The notes beneath the pieces are model-generated. The model was not told the origin of the DNA and made no database searches. It saw nothing but the letters and a program-made list of their open reading frames with translations. From Stomorhina lunata (lineage: Eukaryota; Arthropoda; Insecta; Diptera; Rhiniidae): a stretch of DNA of 64,000 bases. Every line of letters starts with the position of its first letter. The stretch's first letter is position 1. This document shows, in pieces, positions 40,980 through 52,250 of this stretch. The stretch covers positions 15,788,123 to 15,852,122 of the forward strand of contig OW121741.1 of the NCBI GenBank assembly GCA_933228675.1. Direction: 5' to 3'. A program made the translations under genes and the position numbers.

Positions 40980-41105
40980 GTTCATATTTTTATAGGAAAT
41001 GTTAAAAAATTTCCATACTTTTAAAGAAAGTTTTAAAAAATTTCCATACTTTTAAAGAAAATTTTAAAAATGTTCCATACTTTTAAAGAAAATTTAAAAA
41101 GTTTT
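40980..41105 (-). repeat. Short inverted block of the AAAGTATGGAAA 31 bp unit
   Basis: Three to four units containing TTTCCATACTTTTAAAGAAA at 31 bp spacing. They are the reverse complement of the AAAGTATGGAAATTT units at 34.5-35.15 kb in the previous intron. Confidence 0.8.
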
Positions 41106-42038
41106 TTGATTTGATTTATTCAAAATGCTATATCTCACAAACTGACAGACCGACTTGGCTCTAGCTTTCTAAAGGTTACCGTCAGGCTACTATTCTACCC
41201 AATAACTATGTTATAGTTATATTGCAGTATAGTTCTATTATAGTTCATTAATGTCCCTTCTCTGAATTTCAATCATATTATTTTGAATATTTTTTGGTTT
41301 TTAAGCCTATTTTTTCCACTTATTGATTTTAGTTCTTTTTGTTTTAAAAAAAAATTTATTCTCAAATTTTTTTGTTTTGATATTGCCTAGAAATCTGTGG
41401 TAAATCTTTACCTTTTTGTGTCATAATTGTTGGCATTGTTTTTCCTTTATTCTTTTTGTCCTGTCAATTAAAGCACATTTTTGTATGTGTTTTGTTTGAA
41501 AACAAAAACTTTTTGTTTAAAGCTTTTTTTATCCCAAATAAAGGATATCTATAGAATTTGTTTATTTTACTTACGCACAATGATGTCTCATTTTACTGGA
41601 AGAATAAAAGGATTTAAACATTAAAATGGTTTAAAATTCAAAGAATTTTTGCTAAAAACAAAAAAAGCTTTCAAGTGTATAAAGACAAACGCAGCTGTTG
41701 GTAATTTTTATAATTGAAGGATTTTTTTTTTGTTTTGTTGTGATATAACAAAAAAGGATTTAATGATGAAATTAAATTAAAGAAAATATATTTTCCAACT
41801 AATGAGTTTATTAGTAGAGGGATAGAAAATAATTAGAGCAGATTTAATAAATTTAAATAATTAAATAAATTTTTTTCCCAAGCAACATATGTTACCAGTA
41901 ATACCCTTTAGAGGAGAAAAAAAGCTTTTTATTGTTAAAGGGCTTTTGTTTAATTTAATTTTCTTTAACAAATTTCGAAGAAAATTTCTTTTAAGCTTAA
42001 ATTTGATTTAATAAATTTTTCTTCTCTCTCTCTTCCAG
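41106..42038. other. End of intron E-F with the exon F acceptor
   Basis: AT-rich sequence. At 41121-41190 a less AT-rich patch reads like the diverged 61-62 kb repeats (ATATCTC...AAACTGAC...CCGA). A strong pyrimidine tract, TTCTTCTCTCTCTCTTCCAG, closes the intron. Confidence 0.6.
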
Positions 42039-42212
42039 TACCAGCCGTGGGAAATTTCACAGACGAGCAAGAACAGCGTGGCGCCTTGTTGCCACAGGAT
42101 ACCCGTGAATATCCTTTACAAAGTAATGAATATCATCATAATAATAAAAATGGTGGTAAAATGCCAACAACAAATGTTAATGGCGAACGCAACTATAATA
42201 ATGGACCACAAT
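42039..42212 (+). CDS. DDR-like gene, exon F: extracellular linker
   Basis: Residues 303 (shared) to 360, plus one base of 361. The sequence runs VPAVGNFTDEQEQRGALLPQ, then becomes Asn-rich (EYHHNNKNGG, NGERNYNNGP) and looks disordered. The sequon NFT is a likely N-glycan site. It occupies the place of the extracellular juxtamembrane linker of DDRs, which is the region cut during ectodomain shedding in vertebrates. No domain is recognised. The acceptor is CTCTCTCTTCCAG at 42038 and the donor is CAAT|GTAAGT after 42212. Confidence 0.9.
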
Positions 42213-45200
42213 GTAAGTTCTATCTTCTATTTCAGCAGAATCAGCATTAGACAAAAAATTGGAAAAAATACTAAAACTTTTGCTATTATTTGATTGCAGT
42301 TGTTATTTTTATGGGATTTTTATACAAAAATCTATTAAATAGAGAGAAATTTGGAAATATTGAAAAGATATTAAAGTTGAGCCATAAAAAAAGAATATTA
42401 AATTAAATGGAATGGAATATTTTGCCTTTAAAAAAAGTTTAAAGAAAAAAAGCTTAAATAATTTTATTTTTTGTTAAAAGAAATTTCTTAAATCTTAAGA
42501 TTTATTCTGAAAAGCTTTTGCTGAAAAGCAGTATAAAATTAGAAAAATTGGCAATAGTTTTTCTGTTAAAACAAATCTCTTTTTTAATAATATTTAGCTA
42601 TTCAAAAAAAACTTTCTTTTAATAGAAAAGCTATAAAGGAAAAAGCGCAAATTTAATAAAATCATTTAAAAATTGTAAAGCATAAATTTTGAAATAAAAG
42701 TTTGTTACTTTCAGACCTTGTCTCTATTAAAAAGAGAGTTTATACTAAAAAAGAAAAATTGACAAAGTATAATATTATTTATAAAAGATCTTTCATTTAA
42801 TAGAAACCCCTTAAAAGAAAAAGCTCAAATTAGATAAAATCGTTTAAAAATGTTAAAGTCTTAATTTTGGAATAAAAGTTTGTTACTTTCATACCTTGTC
42901 TCAGTTAAAAAGGGAGTTAATATTAAAAAGCTTTTATAGAAAAAGAAAAATATAAAATTATAAATGAAAGCTTTTTACATTGAAAAGCCATTTAAAAAAA
43001 GTATTTTCTTGATAAAAGCTTTAATTGGGATGCAGTAGAAAGTTTAAGACATTTTTGAAGAAAGTTTAAGATTTTTGAAGAATTTTTTTTTTTTTTATAC
43101 AAAATTTCCTTTTTCTATAAAAGCCCTTCTTATGAACAAATTTTCTAAAAAATAAATTTTTCTCAACTAAAATTCTTTATCTTAAAAAATAATTTTTGTG
43201 AAGGACTATTTTTAAAACTTAAAAGCTTTTTATAGTTAAAAGAAATGTTTTTTCCCCAAAAGCTTTTGTGGAAAAACAGTTAAAAGTTTAAATTATCAAA
43301 TTAAAATATTTTTATTAAAAAAGCTCATTAAAAAAAACCCAATTTTTTTTTGAAAAGCTTTTAACTTGTAAATGCGAGTTAAACAAGAGTTTTAAGAAAA
43401 ACTCTGGCTTTCAAGCAAGGACAATTTTTTTGAAGCTTTTTCTCAACTTAAATTCTTTATTAAAAAAATTAAAGAAATGTTTCTTTTCCAAAAGCTTATG
43501 TGGGAAAACAGCAAAAAGTTTATGTTATAGCATTAAAATATTATTATAAATAAAACGTTATTTTAATTGAAAAAGCCTTAAAGTAATAAGCTCTAATTTA
43601 ATATGAAAAGCTTTTTACTTGCAATGCCATTTAAACGAGTGTTTTAGAAGGATTATTAAAAAAAACTAAAAGCTTTTATAATTTTAATTTAGAAGGATTA
43701 TTAAAAAAAAACTAAAAGCTTTTATAATTTCAAAGAAACTTTTTTTTCCTGAAAAGCTTTTGTGTGAATACAATAAAAAGCATGAAAATTTGCTACTTAT
43801 AATTTTATTTAAAAAGTTTTATTTAATATAAAATAAAAAACCTTACAAGAAAAAGCTCAATTTTTATAAGAAAAACTTTGAGGTTTCATTTAAAAGAAGT
43901 TTTCAAAAAGTTTTTAATGAAATACAGTAAAAAGTTTAAGAAGTTTTTGAAGACACTGGCTTTTCTAAGAAAAGTCTTTCTTTATACAACATTTTCTCTT
44001 TTAAGAGAAAAATATTTTTCCAGTAAAGGAAGCTTTTCAGTTTTATTTTATAGCTAATCTTCCTTTAAAGAAAATTTTTTGTAGAAAAACTTAAACTCAA
44101 AAATGTGATAAAATACAGCTTCCCTATTTTATTAAAAAAGCTTTCAAATTTAAGCGTGTTTTTTTAAAGAAAATTTTAGTTTATAGTGGAGCCGTCCAGC
44201 TCCACAGCACAATGTACAAACTTTTACAAAAAAGCTTTTGAGCTTTCGCACCGACACCGACATGTATGAGCTAGACACAGCTTTTTTTGTCCCGCTCATA
44301 CGAACATAAAATTGTCTTTGCAAAGTCAGTGGTCGATTATATGAAGAAAAATGTAAATCTATCAACACTGGCCGTAAGAGCTTTCAAATCTGTTTACCAC
44401 AAAAGCAAATATTAATGCAAAAAAAAAACTTTTTTGAGGTAAAAGCTTATGTTGAAAAAAGCTTCATATGACCGAAAAAGCTATCAAAGTAAATACTTCG
44501 TTTTGTCAAAAATTATGATTCAAATAAAAGCTTTTTATCTTATCATATTTTTTTAAAGACATGAATTTACTTAAACTTATTTAAAGATTTAAATGAAAAA
44601 GAACTTTTGTAAAAAAAACTTTACTATATTGCAAAACTTAATCAAGCTTTTAAACTAAAGCAGCTTTAAGGAAATTCTTTAAACTAAAATAAAAGCTTTC
44701 TTGTTTCTGTTTGAAATGAAATCTTAATTTTATTGAAGAATTTACTACAAAATAAATTTTTTCCAGTAAAATCTTTAAAACTTTCTTATGTCATTGAATA
44801 GCTTTTTTGATAAAAATATATTTGCCAGAAAAAAATGATAAGGAAATTAAGTTTCTTATCCTATGAAAGAAAGATTTCAGTTAACTAGAGTAAACATCTA
44901 TTTTTTCTAAAAAAAAGCTTTTTAGATAAAAATGTGGAGGAAATGGTTGTTGCATTCTTATAACAAAAGCTTGAAATCTTTTTTTTTAACTAAAAATAAA
45001 AGCTTTTATTGTGCGTAAAATTCATTTATTTTCAAGTGAATTTTATTTACAAAATGTTTTGAAGTACAAGTATTTGACGAAAAACTTTATTTATCTTAAA
45101 AAGCTTATTATTGGTCTAAGGAACTGCATCTCTTACGAAAACTCGTTTATTTTCCTTTAAAAAATCAGTTCTCTCAAATAAAAGTTTAAATTTTATGAAA

Positions 45201-45914
45201 AAGCTTTCATAAATAAAACTTTGTTAAGGAAGCTTTTAACATAAACACTTTAAAGGCTTCAAAAGTAAATGCGTAAAAAATTCAATGCCAGCGAAAGAGC
45301 TTAGTTTTATAATACATTTATAAAATTTAAAAGCTTCAAAAGATACCTATTTTACCACGATTTAATACACAAAAAAGCTTAATTTTCGAGAAACAGCTTA
45401 AAGAAAGCTTTTTTTATTTATATTTGTTCAGTTATTAATCTGAGCTTTTACCTATGGCTTACAAACATAATTCGTAATGGTTGTGTTTATAAAATAGTTA
45501 ATAATGCTAGGTTTGTGATCTGTCTAAAAGTAGGGATATTCCTCCAAACGAGATGGCCTAACCAACCATCGAAACGCGTCGATGAATTGGTTATGCCCAC
45601 AAACATTATTTGGCTTTTATCAATAAATTTTCTGTTACATTGATAAATAAATGTAACAGATCGAGATCAAATGCAAATAATTTTTGTTTTTGAAAGCTTT
45701 TAAATTTAAAAATTGAGTTTTTCAAATAAAAGTTCGTTTAGAGGAAAATTCTTTCGAGAACTTATTTTTGAGAAAAGTGCAAGCTTTTTCTGAATTGAAA
45801 GCTCAGTTTTAACATTAAAACTTTTTCGGAGCTTTAAGTATTTTTTTATATAAAGCTCTTTCCTAAACTTTTTTTTAACTTCTTAACATATTTTTACTTT
45901 TCTTTATCTTTCAG
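42213..45914. other. Intron F-G, rich in dispersed AAAAGCTTTT palindromes
   Basis: No array with a fixed period is evident. The motif AAAGCTTTT or AAAAGCTTTT occurs many dozens of times across the intron, with degenerate flanks, like an old and decayed repeat field. Two less AT-rich islands (44170-44370 and 45530-45665) stand out. The pyrimidine tract and TTTCAG at 45914 end the intron. Confidence 0.6.
45530..45665. repeat. Hairpin-forming island inside intron F-G
   Basis: Two inverted pairs sit side by side. GGCCTAACCAACCATCGA faces an imperfect complement, TCGATGAATTGGTTATGCC. CTGTTACATT at about 45631 faces the exact complement AATGTAACAG about 8 bp away. The island is clearly less AT-rich than the surrounding intron and may be a small foldback remnant. 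No target-site duplication is visible. Confidence 0.4.
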
Positions 45915-46147
45915 TAATCGCCCCCAAACCCATCGACCAGGAGCCCTCCGAAGAAAACTTCATTGGTGTTGTTATTGTCGTCCTAACCGCTATCATTATC
46001 CTACTGGTTGCCGTCATACTATTCATTGTTTCCCGGACAAAGAGAGCTCGTGGCAGTAATGTTTTGGATGCATTCCAATATAGTTTTAATCCCAATACAT
46101 TGGGTGGCAACGTCGATAAACATCGACCAAATGGCACAGGAATTAAA
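45915..46147 (+). CDS. DDR-like gene, exon G: membrane helix and start of tail
   Basis: Residues 361 (shared) to 438. After an acidic, proline-bearing stem (PKPIDQEPSEEN), a hydrophobic run of about 24 residues, FIGVVIVVLTAIIILLVAVI and onward, forms the single membrane helix (about 376-399). It is followed by the basic stop-transfer SRTKRAR, which places the C-terminus in the cytosol. The tail begins with FQYSFNPNTLGG. The helix has no GxxxG pair. The acceptor is TCTTTCAG at 45914. The donor is AAA|GTAAGT after 46147, phase 0. Confidence 0.93.
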
Positions 46148-46665
46148 GTAAGTTCTAACACAGAAGCAGCAAAAGCAACAGCAGAAGCAATAGCAACAGC
46201 AATAATAATAAAATTTGACTTATTTTGCTAAAACTTAATAAAAATAGACAAAAAAAAACAAGTAGAAATCGCTGTAAAGAATTAAATAAAAAATAATGAT
46301 AAAAGTAATAAAAAACAGATTGCCCAGAGGAGGGCAACAGGAAAACATGAAGCTAAACAAATAATAACTAAATGCAAACAAAATCATAAAAACAAAAATC
46401 TGAACTTTGTAGAGTAGATAGAAATAAAACCAAAACAAGTCATAAACTTCAGGATAATAATAAAGAATCCTTAGGCGAAAAAGTTGTAGGAGCGAGGAGG
46501 CAAGAGTTTGAGAGATATATAAAATATTTTGAAGCCAAAGTTTTTTTTTGGCTGCAGTCTTATAATGAATGTTTAAAGGGAAACAGGGAAGATGGAGTAA
46601 ATTTTGCTACATGAAATTGTTTTTTTAGAGCTTTTCGAAATAAAAGCTTTAAGCTTTAAAATACG
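46148..46665. other. Start of intron G-H, non-repetitive
   Basis: Begins with a CAGCAA/AATAAT-type simple sequence (46163-46212), then A-rich sequence. No gene is supported; the - strand leucine-run open frame here is the complement of the simple repeat. Confidence 0.6.
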
Positions 46666-47215
46666 TTAAACATTTTAAGCTTTTTTAAAGTTTCAACTTG
46701 AATTTTTGTTTAAAAAATACTTCTCAAGATATAAAATAAAATTTATTAGGCTCTAAAAATATCCAAAAGCTTTTTAAAGCTTTAACTTGAATTTTTGTTT
46801 AAAAAATACTTCTCAAGATATAAAGTAAAATTTATTAGGCTCTAAAAATATCCAAAAGCTTTTTAAAGCTTTAACTTGAATTTTTGTTAAAAAAATACTT
46901 CTCATGATATAAAGTAAAATTTATTAGGCTCTAAAAATATCCAAAAGCTTTTTAAAGCTTTAACTTGAATTTTTGTTAAAAAAATACTTCTCATGATATA
47001 AAGTAAAATTTATTAGGCTCTAAAAATATCCAAAAGCTTTTTAAAGCTTTAACTTGAATTTTTGTTAAAAAAATACTTCTCATGATATAAAGTAAAATTT
47101 ATTAGGCTCTAAAAATATCCAAAAGCTTTTTAAAGCTTTAACTTGAATTTTTGTTTAAAAAATTCTTCTCAAGATATAAAGTAAAATTAATTAGGCTCTA
47201 AAAATATCCAAAAGA
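46666..47215 (+). repeat. 89 bp tandem repeat, about six copies
   Basis: The junction ATCCAAAAGCTTTTTAAAGC recurs with exact 89 bp spacing (reference T at 46762, 46851, 46940, 47029, 47118 and 47207). Each unit also holds TTAACTTGAATTTTTGTT, a CTCA(A/T)GATATAAAG segment and ATTAGGCTCTAAAAA. Copies are nearly identical. Confidence 0.93.
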
Positions 47216-47960
47216 TGGGATATGATTTTTTAAACATTTAAAGCTTTAAGCTCTTAGTTTTAAGCATTATTACTTTTTCTTTCGAATTTTTAAACAAAAA
47301 TTTGTTTCATTTCCTAAATTTTGGCCTAATATAGTAGATTTTGAAGAACATTCGGCTAGATTTTAATAATGAATTTCCAAAGGGAAATATGGGAGAGGAA
47401 GTAGCTCTTGCTATATGAAATATTTTTTTAGAGCTTTTCGAAATTAAAGCTTTAAGCTTTAAAATACTTTAAACATTTCAAGCTTTTTTAAGCTTCAACT
47501 TGAATTTTTGTTTAAGAAAAATCTTCTCAAGATATAAAGTAAAATTAATTAGGCTCTAAAAATATCCAAAAGATGGGATATGATTTTTTAAACATTTAAA
47601 GCTTTAAGCTCTTAATTTTAAGTATTATTACTTTTTCTTTCTAATTTTTAAACAAAAATTTCTTTCATTTCCTAAATTTTGGCCTAATTTAGTAGATTTT
47701 GAAGATCTTTTGCCTAAAGTTTAATAATGAATTTCCAAAGGGAAATATGGGAGACGAAGTAACTTTTGCTATATGAAATATTTTTTTAGAGCTTTTTGAA
47801 ATTAAAGCTTTAAGCTTTAAAATACATTAAACATTTCAAGCTTTTTTAAGCTTCAACTTGAATTTTTGTTTAAAAAATTCTTCTCAAGATATAAAGTAAA
47901 ATTTATTAGGCTCTAAAAATATCCAAAATATGGGCTTTTAATGTTCAAAAACTTAAAGCT
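47216..47960 (+). repeat. About 357 bp repeat enclosing the 89 bp unit
   Basis: A longer unit, starting GATGGGATATGATTTTTTAA and ending in one 89 bp-type segment, occurs twice in full (from about 47213 and 47571) and once in part (from about 47929). Each contains GGCCTAAT, a GAATTTCCAAAGGGAAATAT segment and AGCTTTAAGCTTTAAAA. The 89 bp array is an internal amplification of its last part. Confidence 0.88.
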
Positions 47961-48412
47961 TTAAGCTCTTAATTAAGTATTATTTCATTTTCCTTCAAAT
48001 TTTTAAACAAAAATTTTATTTCATTACCTAAATTTTGTCCTCATTTAGGCCACATTTTGTTTATTATTAATTTTCATAATTTATGCCTTAATTTGGACGC
48101 AAAAACTCTTAACAATATTATTTAATGGCCAACTCGTGAATTGTTCTAATGTTCAAACATCCATCCATCCGTTCGTCCGTCTGACTGTCCGTACCTCCAT
48201 CCGTCTGTCCCTGCCGCTTTTACTCTTTTTTCGTCTACATCATTTGCTTAGCCTTTTTCAAAATCCATTAAAACTAATTATATTTCTTCACAAAAACCAA
48301 ACCCTTTAAGAGTTAATACCCCCCAAAAATTATATTTATTTTTAAATAATTAATTGTTTTATATTTGAGAAAAAATATTAAAATTGTTCTTCTTTTCGAA
48401 CATTTTTTGCAG
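47961..48412. other. End of intron G-H
   Basis: AT-rich sequence with a CCATCCATCCGTTCGTCCGT pyrimidine-rich tract near 48162-48215, then the exon H acceptor TTTTTTGCAG. Nothing else is recognised. Confidence 0.6.
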
Positions 48413-48551
48413 GCCAGCGTTGATGATAATGATTCAATTGGTAAAAACAGTCTCTACCATGAGCCCTTCAATGTAAATATGTACACGAGTGGGGTAAATG
48501 GTTATGCGGCCGTTAACGATTTACAATGTAATATGACACCAGACTATACAG
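48413..48551 (+). CDS. DDR-like gene, exon H: cytosolic juxtamembrane segment
   Basis: Residues 439-484 plus one base. The segment is polar and tyrosine-containing: SLYHEPFNVNMYTSG, NGYAAV and CNMTPDYT. It sits where DDR1 and DDR2 carry their juxtamembrane tyrosines, which recruit SH2 and PTB proteins once phosphorylated. The kinase that would act here is not encoded in the window. The acceptor is CATTTTTTGCAG at 48412 and the donor is ACAG|GTAAGT after 48551, phase 1. The neighbouring downstream intron is mostly the 31 bp TATTATAATAC array. Confidence 0.91.
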
Positions 48552-48875
48552 GTAAGTCTCGTTTTTTTTTTCTTGCAACTAGACAGAAAGCAACTCCCCT
48601 TTTTTGAGGTTTCTTAGAAAAAAAGGCAAAATATTATTAGTAATACAAAAAAATTAAAAACCATAAATTATTTTAAAGCTGGAAATAATACAAGTTTTTA
48701 GTTATTTTGACTGTGAAAGAAGCCCTAGAAAAAACTTAGAGTCTGATATTTATTAAAAGTTATACGCAGAAAATTTAATATTAATCATTTTGTGGAGAGT
48801 GGGAAAATTGAAACTAAAGTGATGACTAAACGTAAAAACTGATTAAGAAATATTAACACTTTGGGAGCTGGGAGT
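48552..48875. other. Start of intron H-I, non-repetitive
   Basis: A-rich sequence between exon H and the array. No feature is supported. Confidence 0.55.
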
Positions 48876-51620
48876 GGTTATATAAACAATTATAATGGGA
48901 TTATAGCAAGTTATAACAAGATTATAATACAATAAAACGTATTAAAATACGGTGTTATATATTATGCTGTTATAATGTATTATTGCCCAAAATCGAGCGT
49001 TTATAGTGTATTACAATATAGTTGTAATGTATTATAGCATATTATAGAGCACTTATAGTGTATTATAATACATTATAATGCGGTTATAACGTATTATAGC
49101 ACATTATAATGCTGTTATAATGTATTATAGCACATCATCGAGCGTTTATAGTGTATTATGATACATTATAATGCGGTTATAATGTATTATAGCACATTAC
49201 AGAGCGTTTATAGTGTATTATAGCACATTATAATGCTGTTATAATGTATTATAGCACATTATCGAGCATTTATGTGAGGCCCTATGCTCCACTGGGAGTC
49301 AAGGATAACAGAAGAATCGAGCATTTATATTGTATAATAATACATTGTAATGCGGTTATAATGTATTATAGTACATTATTGAGCGTTTATAGTGTATTAT
49401 AATACATTATAATGCGGTTATAATGTATTATAGCACATTATCGAGCGTTTATATTGTATTATAATAGATGATAATGCGGTATTAATGTATTATAATACTT
49501 CATAGAGCCTTTATAGTGTATTATAATACATTATAATACAGTTATAATGTATTATAGCACATCATAATGCTGCTATAATGTAGTATACCACATTATCGAG
49601 CGTTAATAGTATATTATAATACACAATTATGCTGTTATAATGTATTATAGCACATTATAGAGCTCTTATACTGTATTATAATACATTATAATGCGGTTGT
49701 AATGTATTTATACAACATTGTCGGACGTTTATAGTCTATTATAATACATTATAATGCGATTATAATGTATTATAGCACATTTTAATGCTGTTATAATGTA
49801 TCATAGCACATTATAATGCTGTTATAATGTAATTTAGCCCACTATCGACCGCTTATTGTGTATTATAATACATTATAATAATAATTAAGTTATAACGTGT
49901 TATAGCACATTATAATGCTGTTATAATGTATTATAGTACATTATCGAGCGTTTATATTGTATTAAAATACAGTATATGCGATTATAATGTATTATAGCAC
50001 ATCATAATGCGGGTATAATGTATTATAGCACATCATAATGCGGGTATAATGTATTATAGCACATTATCGAACGTTAACAGTGTATTATAATACATGATAA
50101 TGCAGTTATAATGTATTATAGCATATCATAGAGCCTTTATAGTGTATTATAATACATTATAAAGCAGTTATACTATATTATAGCACCTTGTAATGCTGCT
50201 ATAATACACTATTATACGATAATAATATATTATAGCACATTGTAGAGCATTTATACTGTATTATAATACATTATAATGCGGTTATAATGTCTTATAGCAT
50301 ATTATAATGCGGTTATAATGTTTTATAGCACGTTATCAAGTGCTTATGGTGTATTATAATACATTATAATGCGGTTATAATATATTATAACACATTACCG
50401 AGCATTTATAGTTTATAAGAATGCATTATAATGCTGTTATAATGTATTATAGCACATTATTGAGCATTTATATTATATTACAATACATTTTGTTGCGGTT
50501 ATAAAGAATTATAGCACATTATAGAGCGTTTATAGTGTATTATAATGCGGTTATAATGTATTAAAGCCAATTATAATGCGGTTATAAGGTATTATAGCAT
50601 ATTATAATGCTGTTATAATGTATTACAGCACATTATCGAGCAATTATAGTATATTAAAATACATTTTGATGCGGTTATAAAGAATGATACCACATTATAG
50701 AGCGTTTATAGTGTATTATAATGCGGTTATAATGTATTATAGCACGTTATAATGCGGTTATAAGGTATTATAGCACATTATAATACTGTTATAATGCATT
50801 ATAGCACACTATCGAGCAATTGTAGTGTATTATAATACATTATAATGCGGTTATAATGTATTATATCACATCATAATGTTGTTGTAACATTTACTGAGCT
50901 TTTATAGTGTATTATAATACACTATAAATGGTTATAATGTATTATAGCACATTATCGAACGTTTATAGTATATTGTATTACATTATAATGCAGCTATAAT
51001 ATATTATAGTACATTATAATGCTGTTATAATGTATTATAGCACATTATCGAGCGATTGTAGTGTATTATAATACATTATAACGCGGTTTTAATGTATTTG
51101 AGCATATTATAATGCGGTCATAACTTTTTATAGCACATTATAATATAATATTGTATTATAGCACATCATCGAGCGTTTGTAATGTATTATAAAGAAAAAA
51201 ATACATTATAAAGCGGTAATAAAGTATTATAGCACATTATAATGCGGTTATAATGTTTTGTAGCATATCAAGGAGAGTTTATAGTGTGTTATAGCATATT
51301 ATAGTGCGGTTATAATGTTTTATAGCACATTATCGAGCGTTTATAGTTTATTATAATACATTATTGTGCGGTTATAATGTATTATAGCATATTATAATGA
51401 TGTTATAATTTATTATAGCATATTATCGAGAGTTTAAAGTGTATAATAATACATTATAATGCGTTTATAATGTATTATAGCACGTTAAAGAACATCTACA
51501 GTGTATTATAATATATTAAAATGAGTTTATAATGTATTTTAAGCATTATAATGCTTTTATAATATATTATAGAGTATTATAATCCTTTTGTCATATATTA
51601 TAGTTTACTATAAAACATTA
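48876..51620 (+). repeat. 31 bp TATTATAATAC tandem array, 62 bp dimer structure
   Basis: About 87 units. Two 31 bp types alternate over much of the array: one with ATCGAGCGTTTATAGTGTAT then TATAATACATT, one with ATAATGCGGTTATAATGTAT then TATAGCACATT. Both contain a palindromic core related to GTATTATAATAC. Divergence rises towards the 3' edge (after about 51480). The array fills most of the intron between exons H and I. Confidence 0.94.
49273..49314. other. Foreign short insert in the TATTATAATAC array
   Basis: About 42 bp of less AT-rich sequence (GTGAGGCCCTATGCTCCACT, GGGAGTCAAGG, ATAACAGAAGAA) interrupts the array, and the flanking array resumes with a repeated ATCGAGCATTTAT on both sides. 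It could be a 3' fragment of a non-LTR retrotransposon, but I cannot confirm this. Confidence 0.35.
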
Positions 51621-51789
51621 ATAACACATTATAAACCATTTATAAAGAACTGAAATTCATAATCAATTCATTATTAAATATTATAGCTTTCCCTTAACGC
51701 ATTAAAAACCCCCCAATTGACTTTTTTCTATCAATTATTTTGCCCAAGCTTATAAGTTATTTTCATTTTCTCAATATTTTCCTACACAG
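51621..51789 (+). other. End of intron H-I with the exon I acceptor
   Basis: Unique AT-rich sequence with a pyrimidine-rich stretch and CCTACACAG at 51789. The frame join (G|AC gives Asp before VPEGGY) fixes the boundary. Confidence 0.75.
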
Positions 51790-52250
51790 ACGTTCCCGAA
51801 GGCGGTTACGCCGTCCCCCACATGCAAGACTATATGCCCACAAAAATGTCCAACTCAACGCCGGGCGGTTATGTTAATGTACGTCGTACACCGCCACCAC
51901 CCCTTAGCAGTATATTTCCAAGGCCACCGCAAGTGCCACCACCACCAATGGAAAAGTATTATGCCACAACAGCGATATTTAAGCCCATCAAGGGCCACAG
52001 CGGCAGCAATACGATAAGCAGTAAGGCGAGCAGTAATCTAAGTAATGAACATAATAATTACGATGATAATATGGGTACAATGAATTCCCAGTCGACGGCA
52101 CCCATGATAAATAATCCCTATAATACGGCGACAATGGGTGGTGGGGTCGTTGTCGGTGGTGGGGTAATGAATAATTCGCAAAATAGCGATAATATGCAAT
52201 TTCAAAGGGCCAGAACCTATAATTTCCGCAGTTATCCAGACAATCTTTAG
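51790..52250 (+). CDS. DDR-like gene, exon I: cytosolic tail to the first stop
   Basis: Residues 485 (shared) to 637, then TAG at 52248-52250. GGYAVPHMQDYMP contains the Y-A-V-P motif also found in the human DDR1 tail (TYAVPALPP), a YxxP SH2-type site at Tyr491. GGYVNV at Tyr512 is a Y-x-N Grb2-type site. RRTPPPPLSSIFPRPP and VPPPPMEKYY are proline-rich SH3/EVH1-type segments. The end is low complexity: Asn/Ser-rich, then a Gly/Val run. In DDRs the kinase would follow the PPPP...KYYAT region, but here the frame runs into low-complexity sequence and the stop. The acceptor, CCTACACAG at 51789, is preceded by a moderate pyrimidine tract. Confidence 0.9.

Noticed and set aside
46155..46438. - strand frames with long leucine and phenylalanine runs, which resemble membrane segments
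   Set aside because: They are complements of a CAGCAA/AATAAT simple repeat and A-rich intron sequence.
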